Assembly (NCBI RefSeq): GCF_000379925.1
Contig: NZ_KB904227.1
Span: 1-51,064 of the forward strand
Length of the DNA stretch: 51,064 nt
Reading direction: 5' to 3'
From: Porphyromonas levii DSM 23370
Lineage (GTDB): Bacteria > Bacteroidota > Bacteroidia > Bacteroidales > Porphyromonadaceae
In this document: positions 1 through 7,938 of the stretch, piece after piece
Layout of the letters: every line of letters starts with the position of its first letter
How positions within the stretch are numbered: position 1 is the first letter of the stretch
Notes under the pieces: model-generated
Told to the model about the DNA's origin: nothing
The model's input: only the letters and a program-made list of their open reading frames with translations
Databases searched by the model: none
Position numbers and translations under genes: made by a program

Positions 1-233
1 AGCTCATTGGCTTTGAAGAGCAATTCCTTTAGAATCGTGCCGCTGATAGATGACTCAGCAGCGAAAAGAACACCAAGTGTAAGGTGGTTGTGCGTATCAC
101 TCTGACCAATATCAAGGATGGTCACATCATGCTTTGCTAGCGTTTCGGTAATCGCTGCCGAAATACCAGGTCTATCCTTACCACTAAAGATGGCAAGGAT
201 TAGTTCTTTGTTGTTTTGCTCTTTATTATCCAT
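1..233 (-). CDS. serB: SerB phosphoserine phosphatase, N-terminal ACT part (partial, runs off window)
   Basis: Only the first 77 codons are in the window; the rest lies beyond base 1. The translated start, after a short polar leader, contains ELILAIFSGKDRPGISAAIT, then a segment reading TILDIGQSDTHNHLTLGVLF and KELLFKANE. This is the N-terminal ACT-like domain of the long Bacteroidota SerB, which makes L-serine from phosphoserine in the last step of serine synthesis. The HAD catalytic domain would lie outside the window. The ATG at 231-233 has a purine stretch (GGAAAG) just upstream, and a good promoter lies at 268-298. The gene diverges from the lipoprotein at 357. The identification rests on family resemblance of the ACT part only. 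Confidence 0.8.
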   Translation of the reverse strand, partial: MDNKEQNNKELILAIFSGKDRPGISAAITETLAKHDVTILDIGQSDTHNHLTLGVLFAAESSISGTILKELLFKANE

Positions 234-267
234 TGTCTTTCCATTGTTATTATTATACAATGCGAAG

Positions 268-298
268 CAAATGTACCTATTTCTGAACATATAGGCAA
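268..298 (-). promoter_or_regulatory. Promoter for serB, Bacteroidota type
   Basis: On the minus strand a -7 box TACATTTG (268-275) is preceded after 20 bases by TTG (296-298). This matches the known Bacteroidota sigma-ABfr pattern TTG-N19..21-TAnnTTTG. The box lies about 35 bases before the serB ATG. Confidence 0.6.
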
Positions 299-302
299 TA
301 GG

Positions 303-333
303 TTGCTGATTGCTTCGATTTTGGCTAATTTTG
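303..333 (+). promoter_or_regulatory. Promoter for the lipoprotein gene, Bacteroidota type
   Basis: TTG (303-305), 20 bases, then TAATTTTG (326-333), matching TTG-N19..21-TAnnTTTG. It is divergent from the serB promoter, about 5 bases away, so the two genes probably share one control region. The predicted transcript start is near 340, giving a leader of roughly 20 bases before the ATG at 357. Confidence 0.55.
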
Positions 334-356
334 CTACTCAATATATATAGTTCTGT

Positions 357-2351
357 ATGAAAAGAATCAATGGGCGATTACTCGCCCCAATAATGATACC
401 ATTCCTACTTGTAGGGATTCTATATGGATGTGCCAATCGAGTAGCGCCTGATGGCGGACCTTACGATGTGACACCACCAAAGCTCGTCAGTAGTTCTCCC
501 GAAGATAGGGCACTAAATGTAAGCAAGAAACGCTTCGTACTCACCTTCGACGAGTATATACAAATCCAGGATATAGCCAATAAGGTAATCATCTCTCCTC
601 CCCAGATTACTCAGCCTAAGATAGTAGCTGTGGGCAAGAAGGTAACGGTGGAACTGGAAGACGATCTTATCCCAAATACGACTTACTCCATAGACTTTAC
701 CGATGCTATTGTGGATAACAACGAGGGTAATCCACTGGAGAACTTCTCGTATGCCTTCTCCACGGGCAATGAAATAGACACCATGGAGATCAGTGGTCGA
801 GTGATTAACATTCGTAACCACGAACCCATGCAGAGCTTACTTGTAGGTGTGCACCCAGAGTCTGCGGGCTGGAACGCTTTTACAGATACGACCTTCAGCC
901 GCATGAGTAGGACTGGAGACCGTGCACAGTTTGTAATGCGAAACATGAAGCAAGGGAGCTACAGAGTGTATGCTCTGAAAGAGAGCGATGGCAACTATCG
1001 CCACGATATGCCTACAGATGGGGTAGCATTCCTCAATGAGCTTATCACTACAAGCGCAATGGCAGCTACTCGGCAAGATACGACTTGGGTGGATAGTCTT
1101 ACCATAGACACGATAAAGACAGTGGCATATACACGCTACCTGCCGGATGATATCGTGCTGCTCTATTACGTGCCAGAAGCAAAGCGTAGATTTATTAGCA
1201 AGCGCGAGCGCCCCGACTCTATGCAACTAAGACTTGTGTTCAGTGCCATACCCGAAGGCAAAATCAAGGTACGCCCTATCGACTCCCTTGCTGTGCAAGG
1301 CGGCAGTACACCAGTTCTCGATATCAATAGAGAGAAGAAGGAGGTAATGGTCTACTTTACGGACCCTACATGGAAGAGGTATAAGGAGTTTGAAGTCTCT
1401 TATACTTCGGTAGACTCCCTAGAGCTACCTATCATGGTGCATGACTCTCTCACGCTCCGCCCATCTGCCCCTAAGCCGATAGAAGACAAGGGGAGACTGA
1501 AGGAGACTAATGACAGTATTGCGAAGCCGAAGAGCCCGCTTACGCTTCGCTTCGAGCATAAAGGGGAAGGTGGGACCAGTGATAGCCTGCTCTTCTATAG
1601 CTCTCTGCCTATCACTCCTGAGGCATTTAAGGCCTTTGAGCTATTCAATGCGCAGGACTCCATCCTCAAGCCGGTAACCATAGACTCTATCTATCTACTC
1701 CCTGGGCGTACTACCGTGGGAATGATAGAGGCGAAGCTATCGTACGACACGAGCTATGAGCTGTATGCCGACAGTGCTAAGTTTACCGATGTGTATGGGC
1801 ACATGCTCGATGAGACGGTGGTAGATGCGTTCAAGACGAAAGCGAAAGACGCTTTTTCTCAGCTCTCCATCACGGTAGATGGCGTTGAGGGACCATTTAT
1901 TGGCGAACTCCTCTCTACCCAAGATGCTGTGCTAAGAGTAGTATACTCCGATAAGCCGACCTTACACTTCAAAGATATTAAGCCTGAGAAGTATGGTTTC
2001 CGACTCATCGTGGACAGCAATAATAATGGCAAGTGGGATGCAGGCAACTACCGCGACTCTATCCAGCCAGAGATGGTCTACTACATGCCGAAGATTATTG
2101 AAGTAATGGCGAACTGGGATGTAAAGGAGACGCTATCTCCTCTTGCTACCAAGATAGATAAACAGAAGCCCGAAGAGTTGATTAAGAATAAGCCCAAGGC
2201 TAAGGAGAAAAAGGATCGCAATAAAGAGCGTGAGGAACAACTCCGCAGACAACGCCAAGGTAATAACCAAGGCATGGGTGGCTTAGGTGATATGGGCGGC
2301 ATGGGTGGACTAGGAGGCATGAACGACATGATGGGCGGAGGACGAATGTAG
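357..2351 (+). CDS. SbsA/Ig-like (Big_5) domain lipoprotein with Gly-Met tail
   Basis: This 664-residue protein has a signal peptide ending in a lipobox-like LYGC, so Cys25 is the likely lipidated residue and the protein sits in the cell envelope. Residues about 36-140 look like an SbsA Ig-like (Big_5) domain, with the usual opening TPPKLVSSSPEDRALNVS and a strand ending YAFSTG. The middle has repeated beta-rich segments and a basic linker near 595-630 (KPKAKEKKDRNKEREEQ). The last 30 residues are almost only Gly and Met with two Asp-Met motifs, which is unusual for this family. It has its own promoter and ends before a hairpin at 2387-2431. The family is common in Bacteroidota, but its molecular function is not established. 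Confidence 0.8.
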   Translation: MKRINGRLLAPIMIPFLLVGILYGCANRVAPDGGPYDVTPPKLVSSSPEDRALNVSKKRFVLTFDEYIQIQDIANKVIISPPQITQPKIVAVGKKVTVELEDDLIPNTTYSIDFTDAIVDNNEGNPLENFSYAFSTGNEIDTMEISGRVINIRNHEPMQSLLVGVHPESAGWNAFTDTTFSRMSRTGDRAQFVMRNMKQGSYRVYALKESDGNYRHDMPTDGVAFLNELITTSAMAATRQDTTWVDSLTIDTIKTVAYTRYLPDDIVLLYYVPEAKRRFISKRERPDSMQLRLVFSAIPEGKIKVRPIDSLAVQGGSTPVLDINREKKEVMVYFTDPTWKRYKEFEVSYTSVDSLELPIMVHDSLTLRPSAPKPIEDKGRLKETNDSIAKPKSPLTLRFEHKGEGGTSDSLLFYSSLPITPEAFKAFELFNAQDSILKPVTIDSIYLLPGRTTVGMIEAKLSYDTSYELYADSAKFTDVYGHMLDETVVDAFKTKAKDAFSQLSITVDGVEGPFIGELLSTQDAVLRVVYSDKPTLHFKDIKPEKYGFRLIVDSNNNGKWDAGNYRDSIQPEMVYYMPKIIEVMANWDVKETLSPLATKIDKQKPEELIKNKPKAKEKKDRNKEREEQLRRQRQGNNQGMGGLGDMGGMGGLGGMNDMMGGGRM

Positions 2352-2386
2352 TCTAGCCATCAGTAGTCCCGACACCGCATAATAAC

Positions 2387-2431
2387 CACAACCGCTACCA
2401 TTGAGCATATCAAGCTCTGGTAGCGGTTGTG
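2387..2431. terminator. Convergent hairpin between lipoprotein and rel
   Basis: A perfect 14-bp inverted repeat (2387-2400 with 2418-2431) has an inner 4-bp extension (GAGC/GCTC, 2403-2406 and 2414-2417). It lies between two convergent genes, so it probably ends transcripts from both sides. There is no clear U-tract on either strand. Confidence 0.6.
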
Positions 2432-2478
2432 CTATATGCAGGGCAGTGAAAAAGTGCACTCCTCATTCTCGAGAGGTA

Positions 2479-4680
2479 TTACACCCTCTCTACACTCTTA
2501 ATCCCTGGGAGCGTACGTAAGGACTTTAGTAAAGGATTGAGGCGAGAAGCTTCCTTTATATATATATGCAGCGTAGCTTGGAAGAGTCCATCTGCGCTCT
2601 GTATATTATAGCTACGGAGCGTAAGTTCCTTCTCAGTCCCCACCTGACTAACGACAGCATTGACCACGCTAAGATCATCATGCCCAATTACCCTCAGCAC
2701 AACCTCACTCCCTCGAGAGGTATCACCTTTCCACCTAGCCTTGAGGATACGATAACCGAATCTATTGAATAAATCAGGAGCATTGGGGCAATTCATTCTA
2801 TGAATTCGGATACCGCTTCGGGAAGTAAAGGCAAATATCTTATCGCCATATATAGGATTACAACACTTAGCAAGCTGATAATCGATGCCCGATAGGTTAT
2901 TATCTATCGTTAGGATATCCTCTGTCTCCTCAGCAATAATCTTCTCAGGCAGAGTACTAGAGACAAACTTATCTGCCGAAATATGGCGCTCCTCAGCCTG
3001 CTCAGGTTCCTGAAATGCCAGTTTATACTCATCGAGGAACGTATCTAGGTCTGTCTGCTTATTCTGAATTGCGAGGAAGAAGTGACTTGTTGCCTTGTAC
3101 CCCTTACGCCTTACGAGCTTGGTGAATACAGCCTCATCGTACTCCAGCTTCCGATTACGCAGACGGCGGTTGAGCTCCTCACGCACTAGCTGAATAGACT
3201 TTTCAGACTCTATCCTCAGCCATTGCTTAATCTTATTTCTCGCCTTGCTCGTTATCACATACCTCAACCAATCCTGCTTAGGTGTCTGATTGGCAGAGGT
3301 ATTTATAGAAACGGTATCACCATTCTGTAATTGCTGTCGGATGCTTACATTGCGACCATTGACCTGAGCAGAGACTGTCTTCTCGCCAATCCCCGAGTGT
3401 ATAGCATAGGCGAAGTCGAGGATAGAAGCACCTTTGGGCAACTTTACTAAGTCCCCCTTGGGTGTAAAGACATATATCTCCTCATCATAGAGATTCATCC
3501 TAAACTCCTGCATCACCTCTTCGCTGGTAGCAGACTTATTCTCTAGCGTCCTGCGAACCGTGGTCATAAACTCATCCAGTCCACTCTCGCTCTTCACCCC
3601 CTTGTATCTCCAGTGTGCAGCGAGACCCTTCTCCGCTATCTCGTCCATACGTTCGGTACGAATCTGCACCTCTACCCACTTCTGTTGGGGTCCCAATACC
3701 GTGATATGCAGACTTTCGTAACCATTAGACTTTGGGATAGATAACCAATCCTTCATCCGCTTAGGATTGGGTTGGTACATATCTGTGATGATAGAGTATG
3801 CCTTCCAGCACTGGCTTCTTTCCTCCTCTAGTGGTGCATCGATAATGACACGTATAGCGAATAGGTCATAAATAGCCTCGAACTCTATCTTTTGCTTCAC
3901 TAGCTTATTACGGATAGAGGAGATAGACTTCGTTCTTCCCTTTATCGTAAACATTAGTCCCGACTCCTCCAAAGCCTTCTTAACTGGATCGATAAAAGAA
4001 GCAATATAAGTATCGCGTGTCTTCTTGGTAGCAGCCAGCTTGTCTTTAATAAAATTATATATCTCCCTATCCGTATACTTGAGGCAAAAGTCCTCCATCT
4101 CACCCTTGATATTGTACAGCCCCATACGGTGCGCCAGAGGGGCATAGAGGAAGGAAGCCTCCATACTGAGATCCAACTGTAGATCCTCTGAAAGATAATC
4201 ACCAGCAAGGCGAAGCTGCACCAGTCGCTCGGAAATCAAGATAAGGATAACACGCACATCCTCAGCGAAAGATAGTAAGAAGTGGCTAAAGTTGTCCGAA
4301 GTAACCACAGCATTCTTGGCATACAAATCGGTCACCTTTTGCATCAAGCGCAATAAGTAGAGCACATCCTCACTCAGGAAACCCTTCAACTCCTCTTGCT
4401 TTACAACACCATCCCGCAAGGGTAATTGTAGGAGTACGGCCATGATAGGCGTACCTCCTATTCCCATCTCATCTACAAGGGTGGTCGCCGTCAATAGTCG
4501 CCGAGCTAGGGGATGTATCCCAAACTGATCCTTAAGATCAGGGCGCTCCTTCAGGTACTTCTGTAGTATTTCCTTTACCCTATACCACTCTTTTTCAGAG
4601 ACATTATGGGGTAAAGCATCGAGACGAACTATAAGCTGCTCTATTGTCGAATATTGATCTAAATCAGTATACTTCTTCAT
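2479..4680 (-). CDS. RelA/SpoT-family (p)ppGpp synthetase with degenerate hydrolase site
   Basis: A 733-residue full-length Rel protein. The order is a degenerate HD domain (about 20-190), a synthetase domain (about 240-360, with RTKSISSIRNK and NGYESLHITVLG), a TGS domain (about 405-470, EEIYVFTPKGDLVKLPKG), a CC/zinc-finger region with a CysCys pair, and a C-terminal ACT-like domain. It makes the stringent-response alarmone from GTP or GDP and ATP. His56 of the HD site is kept, but the His-Asp pair is replaced by Leu84-Gln85, and the DRLHN motif reads ERLVQ (151-155), so hydrolysis is probably lost. The synthetase keeps the RxKD motif (RMKD, 308-311) usual in bifunctional enzymes. A second, hydrolase-competent homologue is therefore expected elsewhere in the genome. 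The ATG start fits the length. Confidence 0.92.
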   Translation of the reverse strand: MKKYTDLDQYSTIEQLIVRLDALPHNVSEKEWYRVKEILQKYLKERPDLKDQFGIHPLARRLLTATTLVDEMGIGGTPIMAVLLQLPLRDGVVKQEELKGFLSEDVLYLLRLMQKVTDLYAKNAVVTSDNFSHFLLSFAEDVRVILILISERLVQLRLAGDYLSEDLQLDLSMEASFLYAPLAHRMGLYNIKGEMEDFCLKYTDREIYNFIKDKLAATKKTRDTYIASFIDPVKKALEESGLMFTIKGRTKSISSIRNKLVKQKIEFEAIYDLFAIRVIIDAPLEEERSQCWKAYSIITDMYQPNPKRMKDWLSIPKSNGYESLHITVLGPQQKWVEVQIRTERMDEIAEKGLAAHWRYKGVKSESGLDEFMTTVRRTLENKSATSEEVMQEFRMNLYDEEIYVFTPKGDLVKLPKGASILDFAYAIHSGIGEKTVSAQVNGRNVSIRQQLQNGDTVSINTSANQTPKQDWLRYVITSKARNKIKQWLRIESEKSIQLVREELNRRLRNRKLEYDEAVFTKLVRRKGYKATSHFFLAIQNKQTDLDTFLDEYKLAFQEPEQAEERHISADKFVSSTLPEKIIAEETEDILTIDNNLSGIDYQLAKCCNPIYGDKIFAFTSRSGIRIHRMNCPNAPDLFNRFGYRILKARWKGDTSRGSEVVLRVIGHDDLSVVNAVVSQVGTEKELTLRSYNIQSADGLFQATLHIYIKEASRLNPLLKSLRTLPGIKSVERV

Positions 4681-4771
4681 AAAAACTCATTTTATACCAC
4701 TGGTACGATATAAAAGTAGAGCAAGATACAAATATTCCTTTCAAAATACCAGTAGTCACTATAGTTTTCTA

Positions 4772-4779
4772 TACCTTTG
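4772..4779 (+). promoter_or_regulatory. Putative -7 box for the thioredoxin lipoprotein
   Basis: TACCTTTG fits the TAnnTTTG -7 box, about 70 bases upstream of the ATG at 4848. No TTG is found at the expected -33 distance, so support is weaker than for the other promoters listed. Confidence 0.4.
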
Positions 4780-4847
4780 CATCATCATTTCAAATATGGA
4801 AAAATATCCAATTGAGTATTTCACTTTTAACTAATAGAAGATTAAAC

Positions 4848-5993
4848 ATGAAGAAGTTTATAACAGCTACTGCCTCTATGGCACTCTTATTGGGCGCTTG
4901 TTCTACAACAGAAAAGGCGCCAGAGTTCAAGGTGACAGCCACAGGCCTGCCCGCCGAAGCTAATGGTACCTACGCCTATATTTACGATGTAACCAATGAG
5001 GTCGTGGACTCCGCACTGATAGAAAATGGTTCGTTTACCTTCGTATCGCCAGCCAATGACTCAATTGTCAATGTAGTAAAGCTGATGGACACACCTCTGC
5101 TTTTCGCTCGTGAGGCTGGGGAGTATACTTTTACTATCACAACCGACTCCATTAGTGACGAAACAAGTATCATCCGTAGCGGTGCTGAGAACAGCGCATT
5201 TATGAAGCTACAAAACCTCTATGACGAGTTGAATGACGTAGAAACAAGGTATACTAATGATATAGAGTCAATTGCCGAGAACATCTTAACACCAGATAGT
5301 ACCCTCACGAAGGAGCAAGAAGCGCAGATTGACTCTATCTATACTATCATGGATACGGAAGCAACGAAAATCAATAAGAAGTATTTCTCAGAGGCTACCA
5401 ATGCGAGTGTGCAGATTGCAGCACTCAGAAATATGCGTCGCTCAATAGAGCCAGAGGAGTTCATTGCTCTCTACGATCAGGCTCCAGAAAGCCTCAAGGC
5501 AGAGAAGTCTCTAGCTACATTCTACAAGACTAGTGTGGCAGCTGCAAACACCGCTGTGGGGAAGCAGTTTGTCGACTATCAGATGACCAACCCAGCAGGC
5601 GAGACCAAGATGCTTAGTGAATTCCGTACTGAAGGTAAGTACTTCCTACTCGACTTCTTCGCATCATGGTGTGGTCCTTGCCAAAAGTCTATGCCTGTCT
5701 TAGCTCAGATAGAGAAACAATATGCTAAGATACTCTCTTCGGCTAGCATCGCTATCTGGGAGCGCGATGAGGATGGTACGGCTTATGCCAATGCTGTAAA
5801 GAAACTCAAGATCACTTGGCCTACCTTCCAAGACGGCAATCGTATTGATGGCAAGAACCAAAGTATGGGTGCTGAGACCTATGGCGTAATAGGTGTACCT
5901 ACTTTCATCCTCTTCTCTCCAGAAGGCGAGATCATCGTACGTACGCACGATGTTACCGAAATCAAGGCTAAGCTCGACGAGCTCAATAAGTAA
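4848..5993 (+). CDS. TlpA/ResA-like thiol-disulfide lipoprotein
   Basis: This 381-residue protein starts with a lipoprotein signal (LLLGAC, Cys18), so it is membrane-anchored outside the cytoplasm. Residues about 25-130 resemble the DUF4369 domain that often precedes thioredoxin domains in Bacteroidota. The C-terminal 140 residues are a thioredoxin fold with ASWCGPC (Cys275, Cys278) and the cis-proline motif GVPTF. It should reduce or exchange disulfides on envelope proteins; its partner is unknown. The ATG at 4848 was chosen because it begins the signal peptide; an upstream TTG at 4812 would only add 12 unrelated residues. A strong terminator follows. Confidence 0.85.
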   Translation: MKKFITATASMALLLGACSTTEKAPEFKVTATGLPAEANGTYAYIYDVTNEVVDSALIENGSFTFVSPANDSIVNVVKLMDTPLLFAREAGEYTFTITTDSISDETSIIRSGAENSAFMKLQNLYDELNDVETRYTNDIESIAENILTPDSTLTKEQEAQIDSIYTIMDTEATKINKKYFSEATNASVQIAALRNMRRSIEPEEFIALYDQAPESLKAEKSLATFYKTSVAAANTAVGKQFVDYQMTNPAGETKMLSEFRTEGKYFLLDFFASWCGPCQKSMPVLAQIEKQYAKILSSASIAIWERDEDGTAYANAVKKLKITWPTFQDGNRIDGKNQSMGAETYGVIGVPTFILFSPEGEIIVRTHDVTEIKAKLDELNK

Positions 5994-6029
5994 TATGCAT
6001 CCCAAGGAATAGGGAATAGTGTTACATAT

Positions 6030-6077
6030 AATCGAGACGGCTATGCTCAACAGAGCATAGCCGTCTCGATTCTTTTC
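6030..6077 (+). terminator. Rho-independent terminator of the thioredoxin lipoprotein gene
   Basis: A perfect 19-bp stem (6030-6048 with 6053-6071) with the 4-base loop AACA, followed by a T-rich run. This is the strongest hairpin in the window and lies about 35 bases after the stop codon. Confidence 0.9.
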
Positions 6078-6167
6078 TAGGTTAGGGTACAGCTTCGTTA
6101 CTTTCTTCTCACGCTAGGGAGGAGATAGGTCTGCATACAATACTCCTATGGTATCACTATTTTCAAG

Positions 6168-6255
6168 AGCTACTCCCTAGAGTAGAGAGAGTCCCTCCCC
6201 AGAGGGACTGGAGTTTTTCCCGCGAGAGACTCGAGTCCCTCGCGGGAGAGACTAA
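6168..6255. repeat. Array A: four tandem 22-bp palindromic units (GC-rich type)
   Basis: The units are 6168-6189 (degenerate), 6190-6211, 6212-6233 and 6234-6255, contiguous and with no spacers. Each of the last three is a 20-bp imperfect palindrome plus 2 bases. They fit AGTCCCTC at the left end and GAGRGACT at the right, with the second unit starting AGTTTTTC. About 7-8 of 10 arm pairs match per clear unit. The array lies between the terminator at 6030-6077 and the promoter at 6321-6350. The same unit type is found at 9121-9208 and 26816-26903. Confidence 0.85.
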
Positions 6256-6320
6256 TGCAAATAGCTAGAGTAAATATTGTCGCGACCTAGAGAGAGAAAT
6301 GCTTGAGACGTGCTAAAGCC

Positions 6321-6350
6321 TTGCCAGATGGTACTAAATTGTTATCTTTG
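6321..6350 (+). promoter_or_regulatory. Promoter for the LysM gene
   Basis: TTG (6321-6323), 19 bases, then TATCTTTG (6343-6350) is a close match to the Bacteroidota consensus. The predicted transcript starts near 6356 and gives a leader of about 30 bases before the ATG at 6384. Confidence 0.7.
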
Positions 6351-6383
6351 CGATTATATTAAAATGCAATTAAATTGGGAATT

Positions 6384-6773
6384 ATGATATTGCGCAGAAG
6401 TATACTTTGGGGATTACTAATCGTAGTAGGGTTATTTATGAGCTCAACGCTTGTGTTTGCTCAGCAGTCTACGAGAAGCCATACTGTAGTGGCTGGAGAA
6501 ACACTCTATGCGATTAGCCGCCAATACGGCGTAGCTGTGGATGAACTCATCAGGCTCAATCCAGAGGCTAAAAATGGGATAAAGATTGGGGAAGAAATCA
6601 AGCTTCCGGGCACTAAAACTGCTAAAGAAGCGACCTCAGGACCTACCTACCACAAGGTAGGAGCGGGCGAAACGCTTTACTCTATTTCAAGGAAATATGG
6701 GATTTCACCCAATGCATTACTGGCAGCGAATAGTTCTATTAGTAATGCAGATAGGTATACAAAGCAGGACTAG
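6384..6773 (+). CDS. Short exported LysM protein, possibly truncated
   Basis: The 129-residue product has an N-terminal signal sequence (to about residue 27, ending VFAQQ) and two LysM modules: residues about 32-74 (VVAGETLYAISRQYGV, ending IKLP) and about 89-129 (VGAGETLYSISRKYGI). LysM modules bind peptidoglycan, so a periplasmic or cell-wall role is likely. The second module stops abruptly after SNADRYTKQD and lacks the closing G-x-x-L-x-I-P segment that the first module has. Longer Bacteroidota proteins begin with this same double-LysM layout, so this gene may be a truncated relative. The stop codon shares one base with the GTG of the next gene. The ATG at 6384 is preferred to a TTG at 6375. 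Confidence 0.7.
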   Translation: MILRRSILWGLLIVVGLFMSSTLVFAQQSTRSHTVVAGETLYAISRQYGVAVDELIRLNPEAKNGIKIGEEIKLPGTKTAKEATSGPTYHKVGAGETLYSISRKYGISPNALLAANSSISNADRYTKQD

Positions 6774-7441
6774 TGAATAAAGTGACGATACAGTTGTATC
6801 GCGATAAAGTCATTGCACTTGACACCAAAGCAAATCCACTAGAAAAGTACTTGGGTCTCTCTTCGTTTACACTCGAACAAGCCAAGAATATAGAGGGAGA
6901 TAAGGGCGAAAACATCATTTCTGTGCCTGGAGTCTCCTGTATTCAGAAGCTCGAAGAGTGGCTATATGGCACAAAGGAGCAGGAGATACTATTCAGAGCA
7001 CATGCACAGAAGATTGTCTTTTGGTACTCATTTTTGCCTTGGTGGTTAGTATGCATGCCACTTCTGATAGCTGTCATCTATTGGGATATTGTACCTGGGG
7101 CACTTATCAGTCTGGTTGTTACTGGAGTATTGGTTTGGATGGGGATGCTCAAGCAGAAGAGAAGTTCCATTCAATTGGTAGAAGATTATATTGAGCTCAA
7201 AAGTGGGGTTATTGCTGATAAAAAGGCTTATATTCGGTACGAAGATATAGAACACGTGAGGACAAAGCTGCTGAGCTTGCTGGGATATCTCTCAAAGAAT
7301 CGTCATATCAGACTATTTACGAAGGGCAATCCGAAGTCTATACGTAGCGTTAAAGCACCATCTTCGGCTACCATTGTGGACTACATCCTCTATAGAAGCA
7401 GCAACACTACTCTACGAAATCACCTCAATTATAGGCGCTGA
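6773..7441 (+). CDS. bPH2-type PH-domain membrane protein
   Basis: The 222-residue protein has about 80 residues of unrecognised N-terminal sequence, then two close membrane segments (about 84-127, rich in Trp, Leu and Val). A bacterial PH-like (bPH2, PF03703-type) segment follows, reading VEDYIELKSGVIADKKAYIR and YEDIEHVR. Proteins of this type are membrane-bound and poorly characterised. The GTG start overlaps the stop of the LysM gene by one base (TAGTG), which would suit translational coupling. Alternatively, this frame is the continuation of the LysM gene after a frameshift near 6750: adding one base there would join the two reading frames. The start is therefore uncertain, but the C-terminal two thirds are well supported as coding. 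Confidence 0.6.
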   Translation: MNKVTIQLYRDKVIALDTKANPLEKYLGLSSFTLEQAKNIEGDKGENIISVPGVSCIQKLEEWLYGTKEQEILFRAHAQKIVFWYSFLPWWLVCMPLLIAVIYWDIVPGALISLVVTGVLVWMGMLKQKRSSIQLVEDYIELKSGVIADKKAYIRYEDIEHVRTKLLSLLGYLSKNRHIRLFTKGNPKSIRSVKAPSSATIVDYILYRSSNTTLRNHLNYRR

Positions 7442-7450
7442 ACTACATAG

Positions 7451-7510
7451 TGAGACTGTTGCACGAATGTCGAAAGTAACGCAGTAGTTCGCCACCGTGC
7501 AACAGTCTCA
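7451..7510. terminator. Long inverted repeat after bPH2 gene
   Basis: A perfect 14-bp inverted repeat, TGAGACTGTTGCAC at 7451-7464 and its complement at 7497-7510, with a 32-base loop. It begins 10 bases after the bPH2 stop codon, so termination is the simplest role. The long loop and lack of a U-tract make this uncertain. Confidence 0.45.
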
Positions 7511-7704
7511 TAGTGTGTCCTGCAATAGGGAAAACATATGCGCAATTACGGTTTGTAGTAACCAACCACACGACCCCGCCCGGGGGTTCGCTGTTTAATA
7601 GCATCCTTTCCCAGTAAAATGGTGCCCATTTATAATGAATACCCGCATCACAATACAGCTCCAGCAAGGATCGGACATAAAGGAGTCCGCATGCTAATAG
7701 ATTT

Positions 7705-7770
7705 ACAGAATCCTCAAAGAAAACTCAAGGGATACCCAAAGATTCCCCAAAGATTCCCCAAGAAGGGGGA
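7705..7770. repeat. 11-bp tandem direct repeat (about six degenerate units)
   Basis: AAAGATTCCCC occurs twice back to back (7738-7748 and 7749-7759). It is flanked in phase by AAGGGATACCC (7727-7737) and AAGAAGGGGGA (7760-7770), and more weakly by two upstream units (7705-7715, 7716-7726). The period is about one DNA turn. Only the two central copies are identical. Confidence 0.55.
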
Positions 7771-7938
7771 GTACAATTACAGTGTTTTTATCGACCTTGT
7801 ATCTATTAGCATATTATCTACTTAACATAACACATATTATTGATTAGTAGATATGAAACCATATATCAGTATAGAGGTAATCATTATTCTGCTAAGAAGC
7901 ACATAGTATTCTATGAAGTGCTGACCATTCAACCTATC

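Larger units (their letters stand above)
7442..7938. other. 497-bp convergent gap without a recognised gene
   Basis: The gap separates the bPH2 gene from the XRE gene, which point towards each other. It contains a long inverted repeat (7451-7510) and an 11-bp tandem repeat (7705-7770). An open frame of 68 codons at 7619-7825 has no recognisable product and overlaps the repeat, so it is not called as a gene. Confidence 0.6.

Noticed and set aside
4812-4847. TTG start for the thioredoxin lipoprotein
   Set aside because: It would place 12 polar residues before a good lipoprotein signal peptide; the ATG at 4848 is sufficient.
7619-7825. 68-codon reading frame as a small gene
   Set aside because: It overlaps the 11-bp repeat, lacks any recognisable motif and has no promoter; it is likely chance.
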